Shown piece by piece: positions 46,868 through 56,695 of a stretch of DNA of 64,000 nucleotides. Below the pieces are notes generated by a model. It saw only the letters and a list, made by a program, of their open reading frames with translations. It searched no databases and was not told where the DNA came from. Both the position numbers and the translations under genes were made by a program. How positions within the stretch are numbered: position 1 is the first letter of the stretch; the number at the start of each line of letters is the position of its first letter. Origin of the DNA: an uncultured Latescibacterota bacterium (GTDB lineage Bacteria > Latescibacterota > UBA2968); assembly GCA_958295785.1 (NCBI GenBank), contig OY282377.1, positions 4,156,896 through 4,220,895 on the forward strand, in the 5' to 3' direction.

Positions 46868-48220
46868 GTGGTTGTCGAATCTATCAAACATCTCAAGCGG
46901 CCTTTTTCGTTTGCGGTTGTGAGCGACCCGCATTTTGTGACGCGGGATTTTGTCGGGCAAGCGTTTGACGAGGCCAGACCGCTCAATGCCGACGGGTACG
47001 CGGAAAACGTGACCTATTCGCTCGCGCCCATGATGGATGCCCTGCGCGATCTCAAACCCGATTTTCTCGTTCTGACCGGCGATGTGGCCGAACAGCCATT
47101 GGAACCAGAACGCCACAGCGCGAACCTCGAGGCCGCGCTGGATTTTTTCGCAACGAGCGATATTCCCCTGGTCGTCGCGCGCGGCAACCGCGATGGCATA
47201 TCGGTTTTTGACGAGGTGACCGGGCCGCGCATGGCGCCATTTCTCGGCGATAGACCCAACGCGCCCTATTTTGCGTTTGAAGTGGATGGCTGCCTGTTCG
47301 CGGTCTTGGATACGCCGTTTTGGAATGCCGATCAGTATTGGTGGCTCGATGCCGTGTTGGAAAATGACAATGCCCCGCGCTTTTTGCTGGGCCACCATCC
47401 CATCTGGCCCATTGCGCGCGCTTTTTTTTTCAACCGCGATTTTCAGGCCGATATGGTCGATTTGCTATCTCGGCACGCGGTTGATGCGTATTTTTGCGGG
47501 CATTCGCACAATCAGAGTTTGGTGTTGCACCGCACGCCGCACTTGCCGGTGTTGCAGTGCATGGGCGCGCTGATCGGCGTGCCCGAAGCCCTGCCGCTTC
47601 CGCTCGACCACATCCAATCCCTTTTGCCCGCGCCCGATGATCTCATGGCCGTTTGGCCCGGCTATCTCGAAAATACCGCGCCGGGCTGGTTTATGGGATA
47701 TGTCGCACCTGACCATGTGCGCGTGGAATGGCATCATATTAACCGCGGGGCCGAAGCCGTGGTCAGTTGGTTTCGCCCGGGCGATATTCAGTCTTTCTGG
47801 ACGATGGCACCCGCGCCCGTGCCGCAATTGATAGAAGCCAATTTGAGACGCATTCGCCAGGGATTTCTGCGCTTTTGTGCTTACGAGAGTATGGCAGATG
47901 CGCGCGTGTTTCTCAATGGAAACGAGATTGGGGTTTTGCCGCGTGCAGATCACTTCGCGCCCAGACGACTGACCGTGCCCCCAAACGCGCTCGCCTGTTT
48001 GCAGATGGAAAACAAGGTGCGCGTCGAACCGGCCACAGGTAGCGAGATGACCCTCGGCAATTTGGTTCTCGAAGTGGTCTTGCCCGGCGGTCACAGCGTG
48101 CGCTCGCAGATTTTTGACGATATTTATACGTGGTCCAACCGGTGGGACGCGCGCGAATCTGAGACCCTAAAAAAACTAAAACCGGGCCGCCCCTTAACGA
48201 CCGTGTTGTCTTTCAGGTGA
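46868..48220 (+). CDS. Calcineurin-like metallophosphoesterase
   Basis: A 450-residue cytoplasmic protein. All five metallophosphoesterase motifs are present in order: VSDPHF (D-x-H), LTGDVAE, ARGNRDG, LLGHHPIW and FCGHSHNQ. A beta-rich C-terminal domain of about 150 residues follows. Substrates of such stand-alone enzymes are phosphomonoesters or diesters; this one cannot be named. The start is taken as GTG at 46868 with GGGGAGGG about 4 nt upstream; the frame is open further 5' through the repeats without a ribosome-binding site. Confidence 0.85.
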   Translation: MVVESIKHLKRPFSFAVVSDPHFVTRDFVGQAFDEARPLNADGYAENVTYSLAPMMDALRDLKPDFLVLTGDVAEQPLEPERHSANLEAALDFFATSDIPLVVARGNRDGISVFDEVTGPRMAPFLGDRPNAPYFAFEVDGCLFAVLDTPFWNADQYWWLDAVLENDNAPRFLLGHHPIWPIARAFFFNRDFQADMVDLLSRHAVDAYFCGHSHNQSLVLHRTPHLPVLQCMGALIGVPEALPLPLDHIQSLLPAPDDLMAVWPGYLENTAPGWFMGYVAPDHVRVEWHHINRGAEAVVSWFRPGDIQSFWTMAPAPVPQLIEANLRRIRQGFLRFCAYESMADARVFLNGNEIGVLPRADHFAPRRLTVPPNALACLQMENKVRVEPATGSEMTLGNLVLEVVLPGGHSVRSQIFDDIYTWSNRWDARESETLKKLKPGRPLTTVLSFR

Positions 48221-48271
48221 AATGAGCCATCAGCTCAAATTGGTATAACCACTGCTTCTCAAGGTGAAACT

Positions 48272-50308
48272 ATGACCAACCCCAAAAATACCAACCGACT
48301 GATCCGCGAAACCAGCCCCTATCTGTTGCAACACGCGCACAATCCCGTGGCGTGGTTTCCGTGGGGCACAGAGGCATTTGAAAAGGCTGTCGCCGAAGAC
48401 AAGCCCGTTTTTTTGAGCGTGGGATATGCAGCCTGCCACTGGTGCCATGTGATGGCGCACGAGTGCTTTGAAGATCCGGAAATCGCGCAGATTATGAACG
48501 CGCATTTTGTCAATGTGAAAGTGGATCGGGAAGAACGGCCCGATGTCGATGAAATCTATATGAATGCAGTGCAGGTGATGACCGGATCGGGCGGGTGGCC
48601 CATGAGCGTGTTTTTGACGCCGCAGGGCGTTCCGTTTTACGGGGGGACGTACTTTCCCCCGCGCACGCGGCACGACATACCGGGCTTTCCCCACGTCTTG
48701 GAATCCGTTGCCAAACACTATCGGGAGCAAGGCGACAACGTGGCGGATGTGGCCCACCGCCTGCACGCGCACTTGCGCCAAATGACGCGCATAGACGCGC
48801 TGACCGATGCACTCGGGGAGGCGGATTTTGAGATGGCATTCCAAAAGATCCGGGCGAATTTCGACTTTCAAAACGGGGGGTTTGGCACGCAGCCCAAATT
48901 TCCCAATGCGATGAATCTCGAAGTGTGTTTGCGAACCCATTTGCGGACCGGGAACGCCGAGGCCCTCGATATGGTGACGTTGACCCTCGAGAAGATGGCG
49001 CGGGGGGGTATCTACGATCAACTCGGCGGGGGATTCCACCGCTATTCTGTGGATTATCGCTGGCTCGTGCCGCATTTTGAAAAGATGTTGTACGACAACG
49101 CATTGCTCGCGCGGCTGTACACGCAGACCTATCTGGTGACAAAGCGACCGCTGTTTGCGCGCATTGCCCGCGCTACTTGCGATTATGTGCTCAGGGAAAT
49201 GACCGCGCCCGAGGGCGGTTTTTACTCCACGCAAGACGCGGATAGCGAGGGGGAAGAGGGCAAATTTTTTGTGTGGGAGCCGCAAGAGGTGATCGCGTTG
49301 TTGGGCGAAGAAGATGGCGCGGCGTTTTGTCGGTATTTCGATATTACAGCGCGCGGCAATTTTGAGGGGCAAAATATCCCGAATATCCCCATTGCCCAAG
49401 CAGTGGATGAAGACGCGATAGCGCGATGGTGCGCGGTGTTGTTTGAAGCGCGGGAACAGCGCGTGAAGCCCGCGAGAGATGAGAAAATTCAGGCGAGTTG
49501 GAATGGGCTGATAATTTCCGCGTTTAGTCAGGCGTATCGGGCGTTTGGCGAGCCGGCCTATCTGACGTGTGCGGCGAATGCGGCGCGGTTTATCCTCGCG
49601 CACATGCGGACCGATGAGGGGCTGTTGTTGCACACGTATTGCGATGGTCGCGCGCGGTTCAATGCCTATTTGGACGATTACGCCTGCTTGATCCTCGGCT
49701 TGATCGATTTGTACGAAGCGGGTTTTGAGCCGTCCCATCTCGGGGCGGCGCGGGATTTGATGACGGTGATGATCGATCAATTTTGGGATGACGCTGATGG
49801 CGGTTTTTTCTATACGGGGAAAGACCACGAAACCCTGATTGTGCGGTCGAAAAACCCCTTTGACAATGCCACGCCTTCGGGCAATTCCACAGGCGTGTTT
49901 GCCTTGATGCGGTTGAGCGCGTTGCTCGAACGCGAGGATTGGGGGGAGATGGCCGAGCGCGTGTTGCATCTTTTTGGGCGGCATATCCGGGAAATGCCCT
50001 CGGGGTTTGGCAACATGGTTTGCGCTTTGGATCTCTTTTTGCAACGGCCGGTTGAGGTCGCTGTTTTGGGTGCGCGAGACCGTGCGGATACCGCCGCGCT
50101 GCTCAATGTGGTCGATCAAACGTGGCGGCCCCATGTCGTTTTGTGCGGAGGAGATGAATTTGCGTCTGACGCCATCCCCCTGTTGCAAAATCGCGGGTTG
50201 GTCGATGGCCGCGCCACCGCGTACGTATGCCGCAATTTTGTATGTTCCGAACCCGTCACCGACGCGAAGGCACTGAGAAAATTGCTGGATGAAGGGGCTG
50301 ATTTTTGA
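48272..50308 (+). CDS. YyaL/DUF255 thioredoxin-fold protein (SPATA20-like)
   Basis: A 678-residue cytoplasmic protein. The N-terminal DUF255 thioredoxin-like domain starts [20 protein letters not shown] and carries ACHWCHVM. An (alpha/alpha)6 barrel follows, with [31 protein letters not shown] and [12 protein letters not shown]. The family is widespread and conserved, with unknown biochemical role. AAGG lies about 7 nt before the ATG. Confidence 0.93.
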   Translation: MTNPKNTNRLIRETSPYLLQHAHNPVAWFPWGTEAFEKAVAEDKPVFLSVGYAACHWCHVMAHECFEDPEIAQIMNAHFVNVKVDREERPDVDEIYMNAVQVMTGSGGWPMSVFLTPQGVPFYGGTYFPPRTRHDIPGFPHVLESVAKHYREQGDNVADVAHRLHAHLRQMTRIDALTDALGEADFEMAFQKIRANFDFQNGGFGTQPKFPNAMNLEVCLRTHLRTGNAEALDMVTLTLEKMARGGIYDQLGGGFHRYSVDYRWLVPHFEKMLYDNALLARLYTQTYLVTKRPLFARIARATCDYVLREMTAPEGGFYSTQDADSEGEEGKFFVWEPQEVIALLGEEDGAAFCRYFDITARGNFEGQNIPNIPIAQAVDEDAIARWCAVLFEAREQRVKPARDEKIQASWNGLIISAFSQAYRAFGEPAYLTCAANAARFILAHMRTDEGLLLHTYCDGRARFNAYLDDYACLILGLIDLYEAGFEPSHLGAARDLMTVMIDQFWDDADGGFFYTGKDHETLIVRSKNPFDNATPSGNSTGVFALMRLSALLEREDWGEMAERVLHLFGRHIREMPSGFGNMVCALDLFLQRPVEVAVLGARDRADTAALLNVVDQTWRPHVVLCGGDEFASDAIPLLQNRGLVDGRATAYVCRNFVCSEPVTDAKALRKLLDEGADF

Positions 50309-50366
50309 ATATATTGACATACGTCTAACCGCTAATCCCACCCACTCCTAACAGAAAGGATACGTT

Positions 50367-50912
50367 ATGGCAGATGTTTTGATTATTGGCGATGGGCCCG
50401 CAGGATTGAGTGCCGCGTTGTTTTTGGCAAAAAACGGACAGCGCGTCACAGTGTTTGGGCAAGACAATACGCCCATGCACAAGGCCATGCTCTACAATTA
50501 TCTGGGCATTCCCGAGATGACGGGCAGTGAGTTTCAGCGGGTTTCTCGCGCCCAAGTCCAGCAGCAGGGCGGTCAAATTGAGGATGTGGAAGTGACGCAT
50601 GCCGAGAAGACCGATACCGGCTTTGCCGTCACCACTGCAAATGGCGACCGCGTGGAGGGAAAGTATCTCGTGCTGAGCACGGGCACCAATACCAAATTGG
50701 CTGAAGGGCTGAATTTGGAAAAGAAGAACAAGGGCATTGTCGCCGATGAAGACGGCAGGACCTCGGTCAAGGGATTGTTTGCTGTGGGGTGGAATACGCG
50801 CCTCATCCGCACGCAGGCGATTATTTCCGCCGGGCAGGGTGCCGCCACTGCGCTGGAGATTTTATCGCTCGAAGCCGGTGAAGATGTACACGACTTTGAT
50901 GTCGTTGAGTAA
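50367..50912 (+). CDS. Short FAD-binding thioredoxin-reductase-like protein
   Basis: A 181-residue protein with dinucleotide-binding start VLIIGDGPAGLSAALFLAKNG and the C-terminal FAD motif GLFAVGWNTRLIRTQAIISAGQG, split here into two motifs. The NADPH domain and CxxC of true thioredoxin reductases are absent. It probably binds FAD, with the electron donor supplied otherwise. AAGGA lies upstream of the ATG. It follows the DUF255 gene by 58 bp, which may mean a shared redox role. Confidence 0.82.
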   Translation: MADVLIIGDGPAGLSAALFLAKNGQRVTVFGQDNTPMHKAMLYNYLGIPEMTGSEFQRVSRAQVQQQGGQIEDVEVTHAEKTDTGFAVTTANGDRVEGKYLVLSTGTNTKLAEGLNLEKKNKGIVADEDGRTSVKGLFAVGWNTRLIRTQAIISAGQGAATALEILSLEAGEDVHDFDVVE

Positions 50913-51040
50913 GTTGCGATTGCGCGCCGTGGGGTTCCAGATATGCCTTGTGCAGACGTCTGGAGCCTCCCTTTTGTTTTTTGCCTGTTCGTTTGGCAAT
51001 AGGCGCGATCATACGGGACTTTGCTCAGGGAAATATCGCT

Positions 51041-52615
51041 ATGCGCTTCTTTAACACCAGCGGGCCGGTGGTGGCTGCGGACCACTACTGCATCCCGCCT
51101 TTGGAACGGCTCAATCTCAATGAGATTCGCCGGCTCATCCGCGACAAACGCTATTTCGTCATGCACGCGCCCAGGCAGACGGGCAAGACCTCTGGCCTTC
51201 TGGCACTGCGCGATTTGCTCAACGCCGAGGGCGATTACCGCTGCGTGTACGTCAACGTTGAGGGTGGACAAGCCCTGCGCGAAGATGTGGAACGGGTGAC
51301 GCGCACTATTTTGACCGAGTTGGCGTCTCGGGCGCGTTCAATAGGCGACGATTTTTTGTTCGAAGGCTGGCCTATTATTTTCGTTGAGTCCGGGCCGGGG
51401 GCTGCGCTGCGCGAGGCATTGACGCGGTGGGCCGAGGCGTCCCCGAAGCCCCTGGTGCTGCTCATCGACGAGATCGACGCGCTGATTGGGGACGCGCTGC
51501 TGTCTGTGCTGCGGCAGTTGCGGGCCGGCTATGACCGCCGTCCGGAAAGTTTTCCGCAAAGTGTAATACTATGCGGGGTGCGCGATGTGCGCGATTACCG
51601 CATTCGTTCCAGTTCGACCAATGCGATTATCACTGGGGGTAGTGCGTTCAATATCAAAGCGCGATCCCTGCGTTTGGGCGACTTTTCGCGGGACGAGGTG
51701 ATCGCCTTGCTCGCGCAACACACCGAGGAAACCGGGCAGGTGTTCACGCCCGCCGCGCTGGAAACGATCTGGACGCAGACTCAGGGTCAGCCCTGGCTGG
51801 TCAACGCGCTGGCGGATGAGACCTGTTTCTATGGCGAAGCCGCAGAAGACCGGAGCCGTCCGATCACCGCCGCCGACATCCTCGACGCACGCGAGCAACT
51901 CATCCTGCGCCGCGAAACGCACCTCGACCAACTGACGGACAAACTCCAAGAGGAGCGGGTCAGGCGCGTGGTCGAGCCGCTGTTGAGCGGTACTGAACAG
52001 AGCGCGTTCTCGACCCGAGACCTCGAGTACGTCCGCGACTTGGGCTTGGTCGCCCAGGACACCCCGCTTCGCATTGCCAATCCCATCTACTCAGAAGTCG
52101 TGCCGCGTGAACTGACCTACGCCACGCAGGCGGGCCTCGTCCAAGACCCAGCTTGGTACGTCCATGCCGATGGCAGCTTGGATGTGGAAAAGCTGATGGC
52201 TGCGTTTCAGACCTTCTTCCGCGAGCACTCAGAGCATTGGGTCGGGCGGTTTCAGTATCGGGAAGCCGGGCCGCAGTTGTTGCTTCAAGCGTTTTTGCAG
52301 CGGATTGTCAACAGCGGTGGACGCATCGAGCGCGAGTATGGCCTAGGTCACATGCGTACCGATCTGCTCATGATTTGGCCGCAGGCCGAGCGCACGCGCA
52401 AATTCGTGATCGAGTGCAAAATTCTGCACAAAAGTCTGAAACGCACCATCGCCGAGGGTTTGGAAAAGACCGCCGAGTACATAGACCGTTGCGATGCAGA
52501 AAAGGGTCATTTGGTGATTTTTGACCGGCGCAAGGGAAAGCGTTGGAAGGACAAAATTTTTCACTGCCGCCGCACGTCGAACAGCGGCGTTGAGATCGAT
52601 GTTTGGGGGATGTGA
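51041..52615 (+). CDS. AAA-like ATPase with C-terminal PD-(D/E)XK domain
   Basis: A 524-residue protein. Walker A is APRQTGKTS near residue 45, Walker B VLLIDEIDALIGD near 145, and a sensor-type Arg region follows. A winged-helix-like middle precedes a PD-(D/E)XK-like end with TDLLMIWP and KFVIECKILHK (D, then E-x-K). This belongs to the AAA-like group common in DGR- and conflict-rich genomes. The ATG at 51041 follows AGGGA. It lies 178 bp upstream of the first kinase-FGE gene on the same strand and may belong to that system. Confidence 0.78.
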   Translation: MRFFNTSGPVVAADHYCIPPLERLNLNEIRRLIRDKRYFVMHAPRQTGKTSGLLALRDLLNAEGDYRCVYVNVEGGQALREDVERVTRTILTELASRARSIGDDFLFEGWPIIFVESGPGAALREALTRWAEASPKPLVLLIDEIDALIGDALLSVLRQLRAGYDRRPESFPQSVILCGVRDVRDYRIRSSSTNAIITGGSAFNIKARSLRLGDFSRDEVIALLAQHTEETGQVFTPAALETIWTQTQGQPWLVNALADETCFYGEAAEDRSRPITAADILDAREQLILRRETHLDQLTDKLQEERVRRVVEPLLSGTEQSAFSTRDLEYVRDLGLVAQDTPLRIANPIYSEVVPRELTYATQAGLVQDPAWYVHADGSLDVEKLMAAFQTFFREHSEHWVGRFQYREAGPQLLLQAFLQRIVNSGGRIEREYGLGHMRTDLLMIWPQAERTRKFVIECKILHKSLKRTIAEGLEKTAEYIDRCDAEKGHLVIFDRRKGKRWKDKIFHCRRTSNSGVEIDVWGM

Positions 52616-52696
52616 CGAAGGCAGTTGTCAGCAGTCAGTCCCCGCCCATCCGCCCAAAGCGATGTATGGGCTTATTGCTTGTTTTGCTGACTGATG

Positions 52697-52761
52697 AGGA
52701 CAGGCCCCTGTGCCTGTCCCTACGGGTGATGGGGCCGGGCACAGAGGCACCGCCCCTACGG
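52697..52761 (+). repeat. R1-type palindromic repeats before the kinase array
   Basis: A hairpin GGACAGGC-CCCTGT-GCCTGTCC is followed by a second R1-like half (GAGGCACCGCCCCTACGG). Together they fill most of the 177-bp gap between the AAA gene and the first kinase-FGE gene. Confidence 0.65.
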
Positions 52762-52792
52762 TTTCACATCTAATTTAATCACGAGGTTCACA

Positions 52793-54445
52793 ATGAACGA
52801 AAAACACCCCATCAACGCCCTGCCCAAAGGGTATCGGCTCCATGAATACGAACTGGTGCGCGTGCTGGGCTTTGGAGGCTTTGGCATGACGTATTTGGGG
52901 CATGACCTCCATTTGGACAAACCCGTGGCGATCAAAGAATATTTGCCCTCGAACTTTGCCACGCGCACAGGCGATTACAGCGTGGTCCCGCAAGCGAGCA
53001 ATTCTCGCGATGACTTTAAGTGGGGGTTGAAACGCTTTTTGGACGAAGCGCAGACCTTAGCGCTGTTTGACCATCGCCACATCATCAAAGTGCATCGGTT
53101 TTTTGAAGCGCATGGCACGGGGTATATCGTGATGGAATACGCCGAGGGCGAGACCTTGTTGGACTTTCTCGACCGCAAAGGGACGCTGACCGAAAGCGAA
53201 CTCAAGGAGATTCTATTTCCTTTGCTGGCTGGGTTGGAAGCAGTGCATAGGGCAAAATTCTTGCATCGAGACATCAAGCCGGGCAACATCGTCATTCGTG
53301 CCGAGGATGGTTCGCCTGTGTTGATAGACTTTGGCGCGGCGCGTCAGGCCATAGGGACCATAAGCGGTTCCCTTTCCGTCATCCTGACGCCGGGCTACGC
53401 GCCTGTTGAGCAGTATTCGACCAGCGGGGATCAAGGGCCTTGGACGGATATCTATGCGTTGGGTGCGGTATGCTATCGCGCCTTGACAGGTGCTGTGCCC
53501 GATGATGCCATAAAAAGGATGATAGGCGATGCTCCGCTGGTTCCCATTGCCGAGCGATGCAACAAAGATCAAGCGAGCCGGGGCTTTCTGTCGGCGATAG
53601 ATCACGCGCTCCAAGTGAATAAGGAGGATCGTCCGCAGACTATCGGTGCGTGGCGTGCCAAGTTGGTGCCGGATAAGCCGCATCCTCCGCGACCAGGCGA
53701 GACATTCAAGGACTGTGCGGAGGGTCCGCAGATGGTGGTGGTGCCGCCGGGTTGGTTTATGATGGGTTCGCCGTCGAGTGAGGAGGGTCGTTATGCTGCT
53801 GAAGGGCCTCAGCATCGTGTTGAGATCGGTTATCGGTTGGCAGTGGGGGTGTATGCGGTGACGTTTGCCGAGTGGGATGCGTGTGTGTCGGGGGGTGGGT
53901 GCAACGGGTATCGTCCAAATGATGTGGGTTGGGGTCGCGGCACTCGTCCAGTGATCAATGTAAGTTGGGAAGATGCCCAGGCGTATGTGTCTTGGTTGTC
54001 TTCCAGGACGGGTCATTCGTATCGTTTGTTGAGTGAATCGGAGTGGGAGTATGTTGCGCGTGCAGGAACGACGACGCCTTTTCATTTTGGTGAGACAATC
54101 TCGACGTCTCAAGCGAACTACTATGGAGATTACACGTATGGTTCTGGCCGTAAAGGGGTGTATCGCGGGAAGACCGTGCCAGTGGGTTCATTTCCGCCAA
54201 ATGCGTTTGGATTGTACGATGTTCACGGGAATGTATATGAATGGACGCAGGATTGTCGGAATGATAGCTATTCAGGCGCTCCTGATGACGGTTCAGCGTG
54301 GGAGCGTGGCGATTGCTCTATGCGCGTGTTGCGTGGCGGTTCTTGGGTCGTCGGACCCAGGTCTCTGCGCTCGGCAAACCGCGTCAGGGACTCCACCGGA
54401 GACCGGAACAGCTACGATGGTTTTCGAGTTGCCCGGTGCTTTTAA
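52793..54445 (+). CDS. DGR target protein 1: Ser/Thr kinase fused to FGE-sulfatase domain
   Basis: A 550-residue soluble protein. The Hanks-type kinase domain (about 14-275) looks active: glycine loop VLGFGGFGMTYLG, VAIKEY lysine, HRDIKPGN (D160), DFG (D179). A short linker leads to an FGE-sulfatase/SUMF1 domain (about 300-549) beginning MVVVPPGWFMMGSPSSEE and ending GGSW...GFRVARCF, the C-type-lectin-like fold used by DGR variable proteins. Codons 519-542 are the variable repeat. The ATG follows GAGG by 6 nt. First of three paralogues; long stretches are nearly identical in DNA to the third copy. Confidence 0.93.
   Translation: MNEKHPINALPKGYRLHEYELVRVLGFGGFGMTYLGHDLHLDKPVAIKEYLPSNFATRTGDYSVVPQASNSRDDFKWGLKRFLDEAQTLALFDHRHIIKVHRFFEAHGTGYIVMEYAEGETLLDFLDRKGTLTESELKEILFPLLAGLEAVHRAKFLHRDIKPGNIVIRAEDGSPVLIDFGAARQAIGTISGSLSVILTPGYAPVEQYSTSGDQGPWTDIYALGAVCYRALTGAVPDDAIKRMIGDAPLVPIAERCNKDQASRGFLSAIDHALQVNKEDRPQTIGAWRAKLVPDKPHPPRPGETFKDCAEGPQMVVVPPGWFMMGSPSSEEGRYAAEGPQHRVEIGYRLAVGVYAVTFAEWDACVSGGGCNGYRPNDVGWGRGTRPVINVSWEDAQAYVSWLSSRTGHSYRLLSESEWEYVARAGTTTPFHFGETISTSQANYYGDYTYGSGRKGVYRGKTVPVGSFPPNAFGLYDVHGNVYEWTQDCRNDSYSGAPDDGSAWERGDCSMRVLRGGSWVVGPRSLRSANRVRDSTGDRNSYDGFRVARCF
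54322..54435 (+). repeat. DGR variable repeat VR1
   Basis: 114 bp aligned without gaps to the template at 60086-60199. There are 17 differences, and all lie at template adenines. The first 25 bp and the last 31 bp outside the variable codons are unchanged. Confidence 0.97.
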
Positions 54446-54564
54446 GTCTTGCCTCTTTACCTCTTTACCTCTTATGTTTTTGTGGGGGAAAGGGTGTGGA
54501 TTTTGTAGAAAAGTTTTGCGTGGGGTGTTCAATTTTTTTTGGGTTCCCTGCCCTCTCTCTTCCC

Positions 54565-54624
54565 GGCCCTGCCCTTGAAACACAATATCCGTTTCTCTTG
54601 TGGCTGATTCCCAAGCTGGTTTTT
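54565..54624 (+). pseudogene. avd 5' remnant after target gene 1
   Basis: Encodes GPALETQYPFLLWLIPKLVF, nearly the same as avd residues GPALEAHYQFLLWLIPTLERF at 58681. The rest of avd is missing, and the sequence passes into the leader of target gene 2. The whole 321-bp gap (54446-54769) is otherwise non-coding and matches the gap after target gene 2. Confidence 0.85.
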
Positions 54625-54769
54625 ATGGGCACGATGAGGGGGCATTGCAATTGGCATTGCCCAAGCAAAAAAGAAATGGCGTTGAACGAACCAATCGGGG
54701 CAATCTCGTTTGGACAATTTGATCAAACGACGGTAAAAAAATGACCCCAACCACAGATAGGAGGATATG

Positions 54770-56530
54770 ATGCCAGAAGCACAACACCCCAAGCATGCCC
54801 TGCCCCTAGGGTATCGGCTCCAGGAATACGAACTGGTGCGCGTGCTAGGCTCTGGGGGATTTGGCAGGACGTATTTGGGCTATGACCACAAATTGGACAG
54901 ACCCGTGGCGATTAAAGAATATTTTCCTTCGGACCATGCCACGCGGCGTACAAAAGATTTCAGCGGGGTCCCGCAACCGATTGAATTGCGCGATAAAGAT
55001 AAATTTGAGTGGTGGCAACACTTTTTGGACGAAGCGCGTACCTTAGCCCGGTTTGACCATCGCCACATCATCAAAGTGTATGATTTTTTTGAAGCGCATA
55101 ACACGGGGTATATCGTGATGGAATACGCCGAGGGCGAGCCCCTGTCGGACTTTCTCGACCGCAAAGGGGTGCTGACCGAAGGCGAACTCAAGGAGATTCT
55201 ATTTCCGTTGCTGGATGGGTTGAAAGTCGTGCATGGGGCAAAATTTTTGCATCGAGACATCAAGCCGGGCAACATCGTCATTCGCGCCGAGGACGCTTCG
55301 CCTATGTTGATAGACTTTGGCGCGGCGCGTCAGGCCATAGGGGTCATGAACATGAACCGTGCCTTTACATTCCTCCTGACAGCGGGCTACGCGCCTGTTG
55401 AGCAGTATCCGCCCGAGTATTGGCCCCGCAGGGATCTAAGGCAAGGGCCTTGGACGGATCTCTATGCGTTGGGTGCGGTATGCTATCACGCCTTGACGGG
55501 CAAGGAGCCACCTGAAGCCATAGCTAGGATGATCAATGATCCGCTGGTTCCCCTTGCCGAGCGATGTAGCGAGGATCAAGCGAGCCAGGGCTTTCTGTCG
55601 GCGATAGATCGTGCGCTCCAAGTGGATGAGGAGGCTCGTCCGCAAACCATCGATGCGTGGCTTGCCGAGTTGGGCCCTAAGCCGATTCCTAAGCCGATTC
55701 CGCCACGACCAGGCGAGACATTCAAGGACTGTGCGGAGGGTCCGCAGATGGTGGTGGTGCCGCCGGGTTGGTTTATGATGGGTTCGCCGTCGAGTGAGGA
55801 GGAACGTTATGTTGCTGAAGGGCCTCAGCATCGTGTTGAGATCGGGTATGGGTTGGCAGTGGGGGTGAATGCGGTGACGTTTGCCGAGTGGGATGCGTGT
55901 GTGTCGGGGGGTGGGTGCAACGGGTATCGTCCAAATGATGCGGGTTGGGGTCGCGGTCGTCGTCCCGTGATCAGTGTAACTTGGGAAGATGCCCAGGCGT
56001 ATGTGTCTTGGTTGTCTTCCAGGACGGGTCATTCGTATCGTTTGTTGAGTGAATCGGAGTGGGAGTATGTTGCGCGTGCAGGAACGACGACGCCTTTTCA
56101 TTTTGGTGAGACAATCTCGACGGATCAAGCGAACTACTATGGAAATTACACGTATGGTTCTGGCAGGAAAGGGGTGTATCGCGCCTTGCCTGTAGGTCCG
56201 CAAGGACTTGGCGCGCAAAGAAGCCCTGAAGGCAGGAAAGGGGTGTATCGCGAGCAGACCTTGCCAGTGGGTTCATTTTCGTCAAATGCGTTTGGGTTGT
56301 ACGATATTCATGGGAATGTATGGGAATGGACGCAGGATTGTTGGAATGATAGCTATTTAGGTGCTCCTGGTGACGGTTCAGCGTGGTTGCGTGGCGATTG
56401 CTCTGTGCGCGTGTTGCGTGGCGGTTCTTGGGACAGCGAACCCTGGTTTCTGCGCTCGGCGCACCGCGGCAGGAACCCCACCGGGAACCGGAGCCTTGAC
56501 TATGGTTTTCGAGTTGCCCGGTGCTTTTAA
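54770..56530 (+). CDS. DGR target protein 2: Ser/Thr kinase fused to FGE-sulfatase domain
   Basis: A 586-residue paralogue of target protein 1 with the same kinase motifs (VLGSGGFGRTYLG, VAIKEYFPSD, HRDIKPGN, LIDFGAARQ) and FGE domain. The activation segment has an insertion (YPPEYWPRRDLRQGP), and an extra 23 residues sit in the FGE domain from a 69-bp duplication/insertion at 56162-56252. Two adjacent ATGs exist (54767 and 54770); the second is better spaced from AGGAGG. The variable repeat covers codons 555-578. It probably shares a transcript with the other targets. Confidence 0.92.
   Translation: MPEAQHPKHALPLGYRLQEYELVRVLGSGGFGRTYLGYDHKLDRPVAIKEYFPSDHATRRTKDFSGVPQPIELRDKDKFEWWQHFLDEARTLARFDHRHIIKVYDFFEAHNTGYIVMEYAEGEPLSDFLDRKGVLTEGELKEILFPLLDGLKVVHGAKFLHRDIKPGNIVIRAEDASPMLIDFGAARQAIGVMNMNRAFTFLLTAGYAPVEQYPPEYWPRRDLRQGPWTDLYALGAVCYHALTGKEPPEAIARMINDPLVPLAERCSEDQASQGFLSAIDRALQVDEEARPQTIDAWLAELGPKPIPKPIPPRPGETFKDCAEGPQMVVVPPGWFMMGSPSSEEERYVAEGPQHRVEIGYGLAVGVNAVTFAEWDACVSGGGCNGYRPNDAGWGRGRRPVISVTWEDAQAYVSWLSSRTGHSYRLLSESEWEYVARAGTTTPFHFGETISTDQANYYGNYTYGSGRKGVYRALPVGPQGLGAQRSPEGRKGVYREQTLPVGSFSSNAFGLYDIHGNVWEWTQDCWNDSYLGAPGDGSAWLRGDCSVRVLRGGSWDSEPWFLRSAHRGRNPTGNRSLDYGFRVARCF
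56162..56252 (+). repeat. 22-bp direct repeat bounding a 69-bp in-frame insertion
   Basis: GGCAGGAAAGGGGTGTATCG occurs at 56162 and again at 56231. The 69-bp period adds 23 codons found in neither sister gene. The inserted part contains a small hairpin (GTCCGCAAGGAC). Confidence 0.85.
56407..56520 (+). repeat. DGR variable repeat VR2
   Basis: 114 bp aligned to the template without gaps. 18 differences lie at template adenines, plus one C-to-T in a codon that reads AAC in the template and CTT here. Confidence 0.97.
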
Positions 56531-56635
56531 GTCTTGCCTCTTTACCTCTTTTGTTTTTGTGGGGGAAGGGGTGTGGATTTTGTAGAAAAGTTTTGCGTTT
56601 CGATTTTTTTTTGGTTCCCTGCCCTCTCTCTTCCC

Positions 56636-56695
56636 GGCCCTGCCCTTGAATCGCAATATCCGTTTCTCTTGTGGCTGATTCCCAAGCTGGTTTTT
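56636..56695 (+). pseudogene. avd 5' remnant after target gene 2
   Basis: Encodes GPALESQYPFLLWLIPKLVF, matching the avd N-terminus and the remnant at 54565. The shared spacer of about 300 bp includes the leader GGAGGATAT before the next target gene. Confidence 0.85.

Noticed and set aside
48230-50341. A 703-codon open frame antisense to the DUF255 gene
   Set aside because: It has no recognisable domain, is rich in His/Arg/Pro as expected for a complement of GC-rich coding DNA, and the plus-strand gene is a clear family member.
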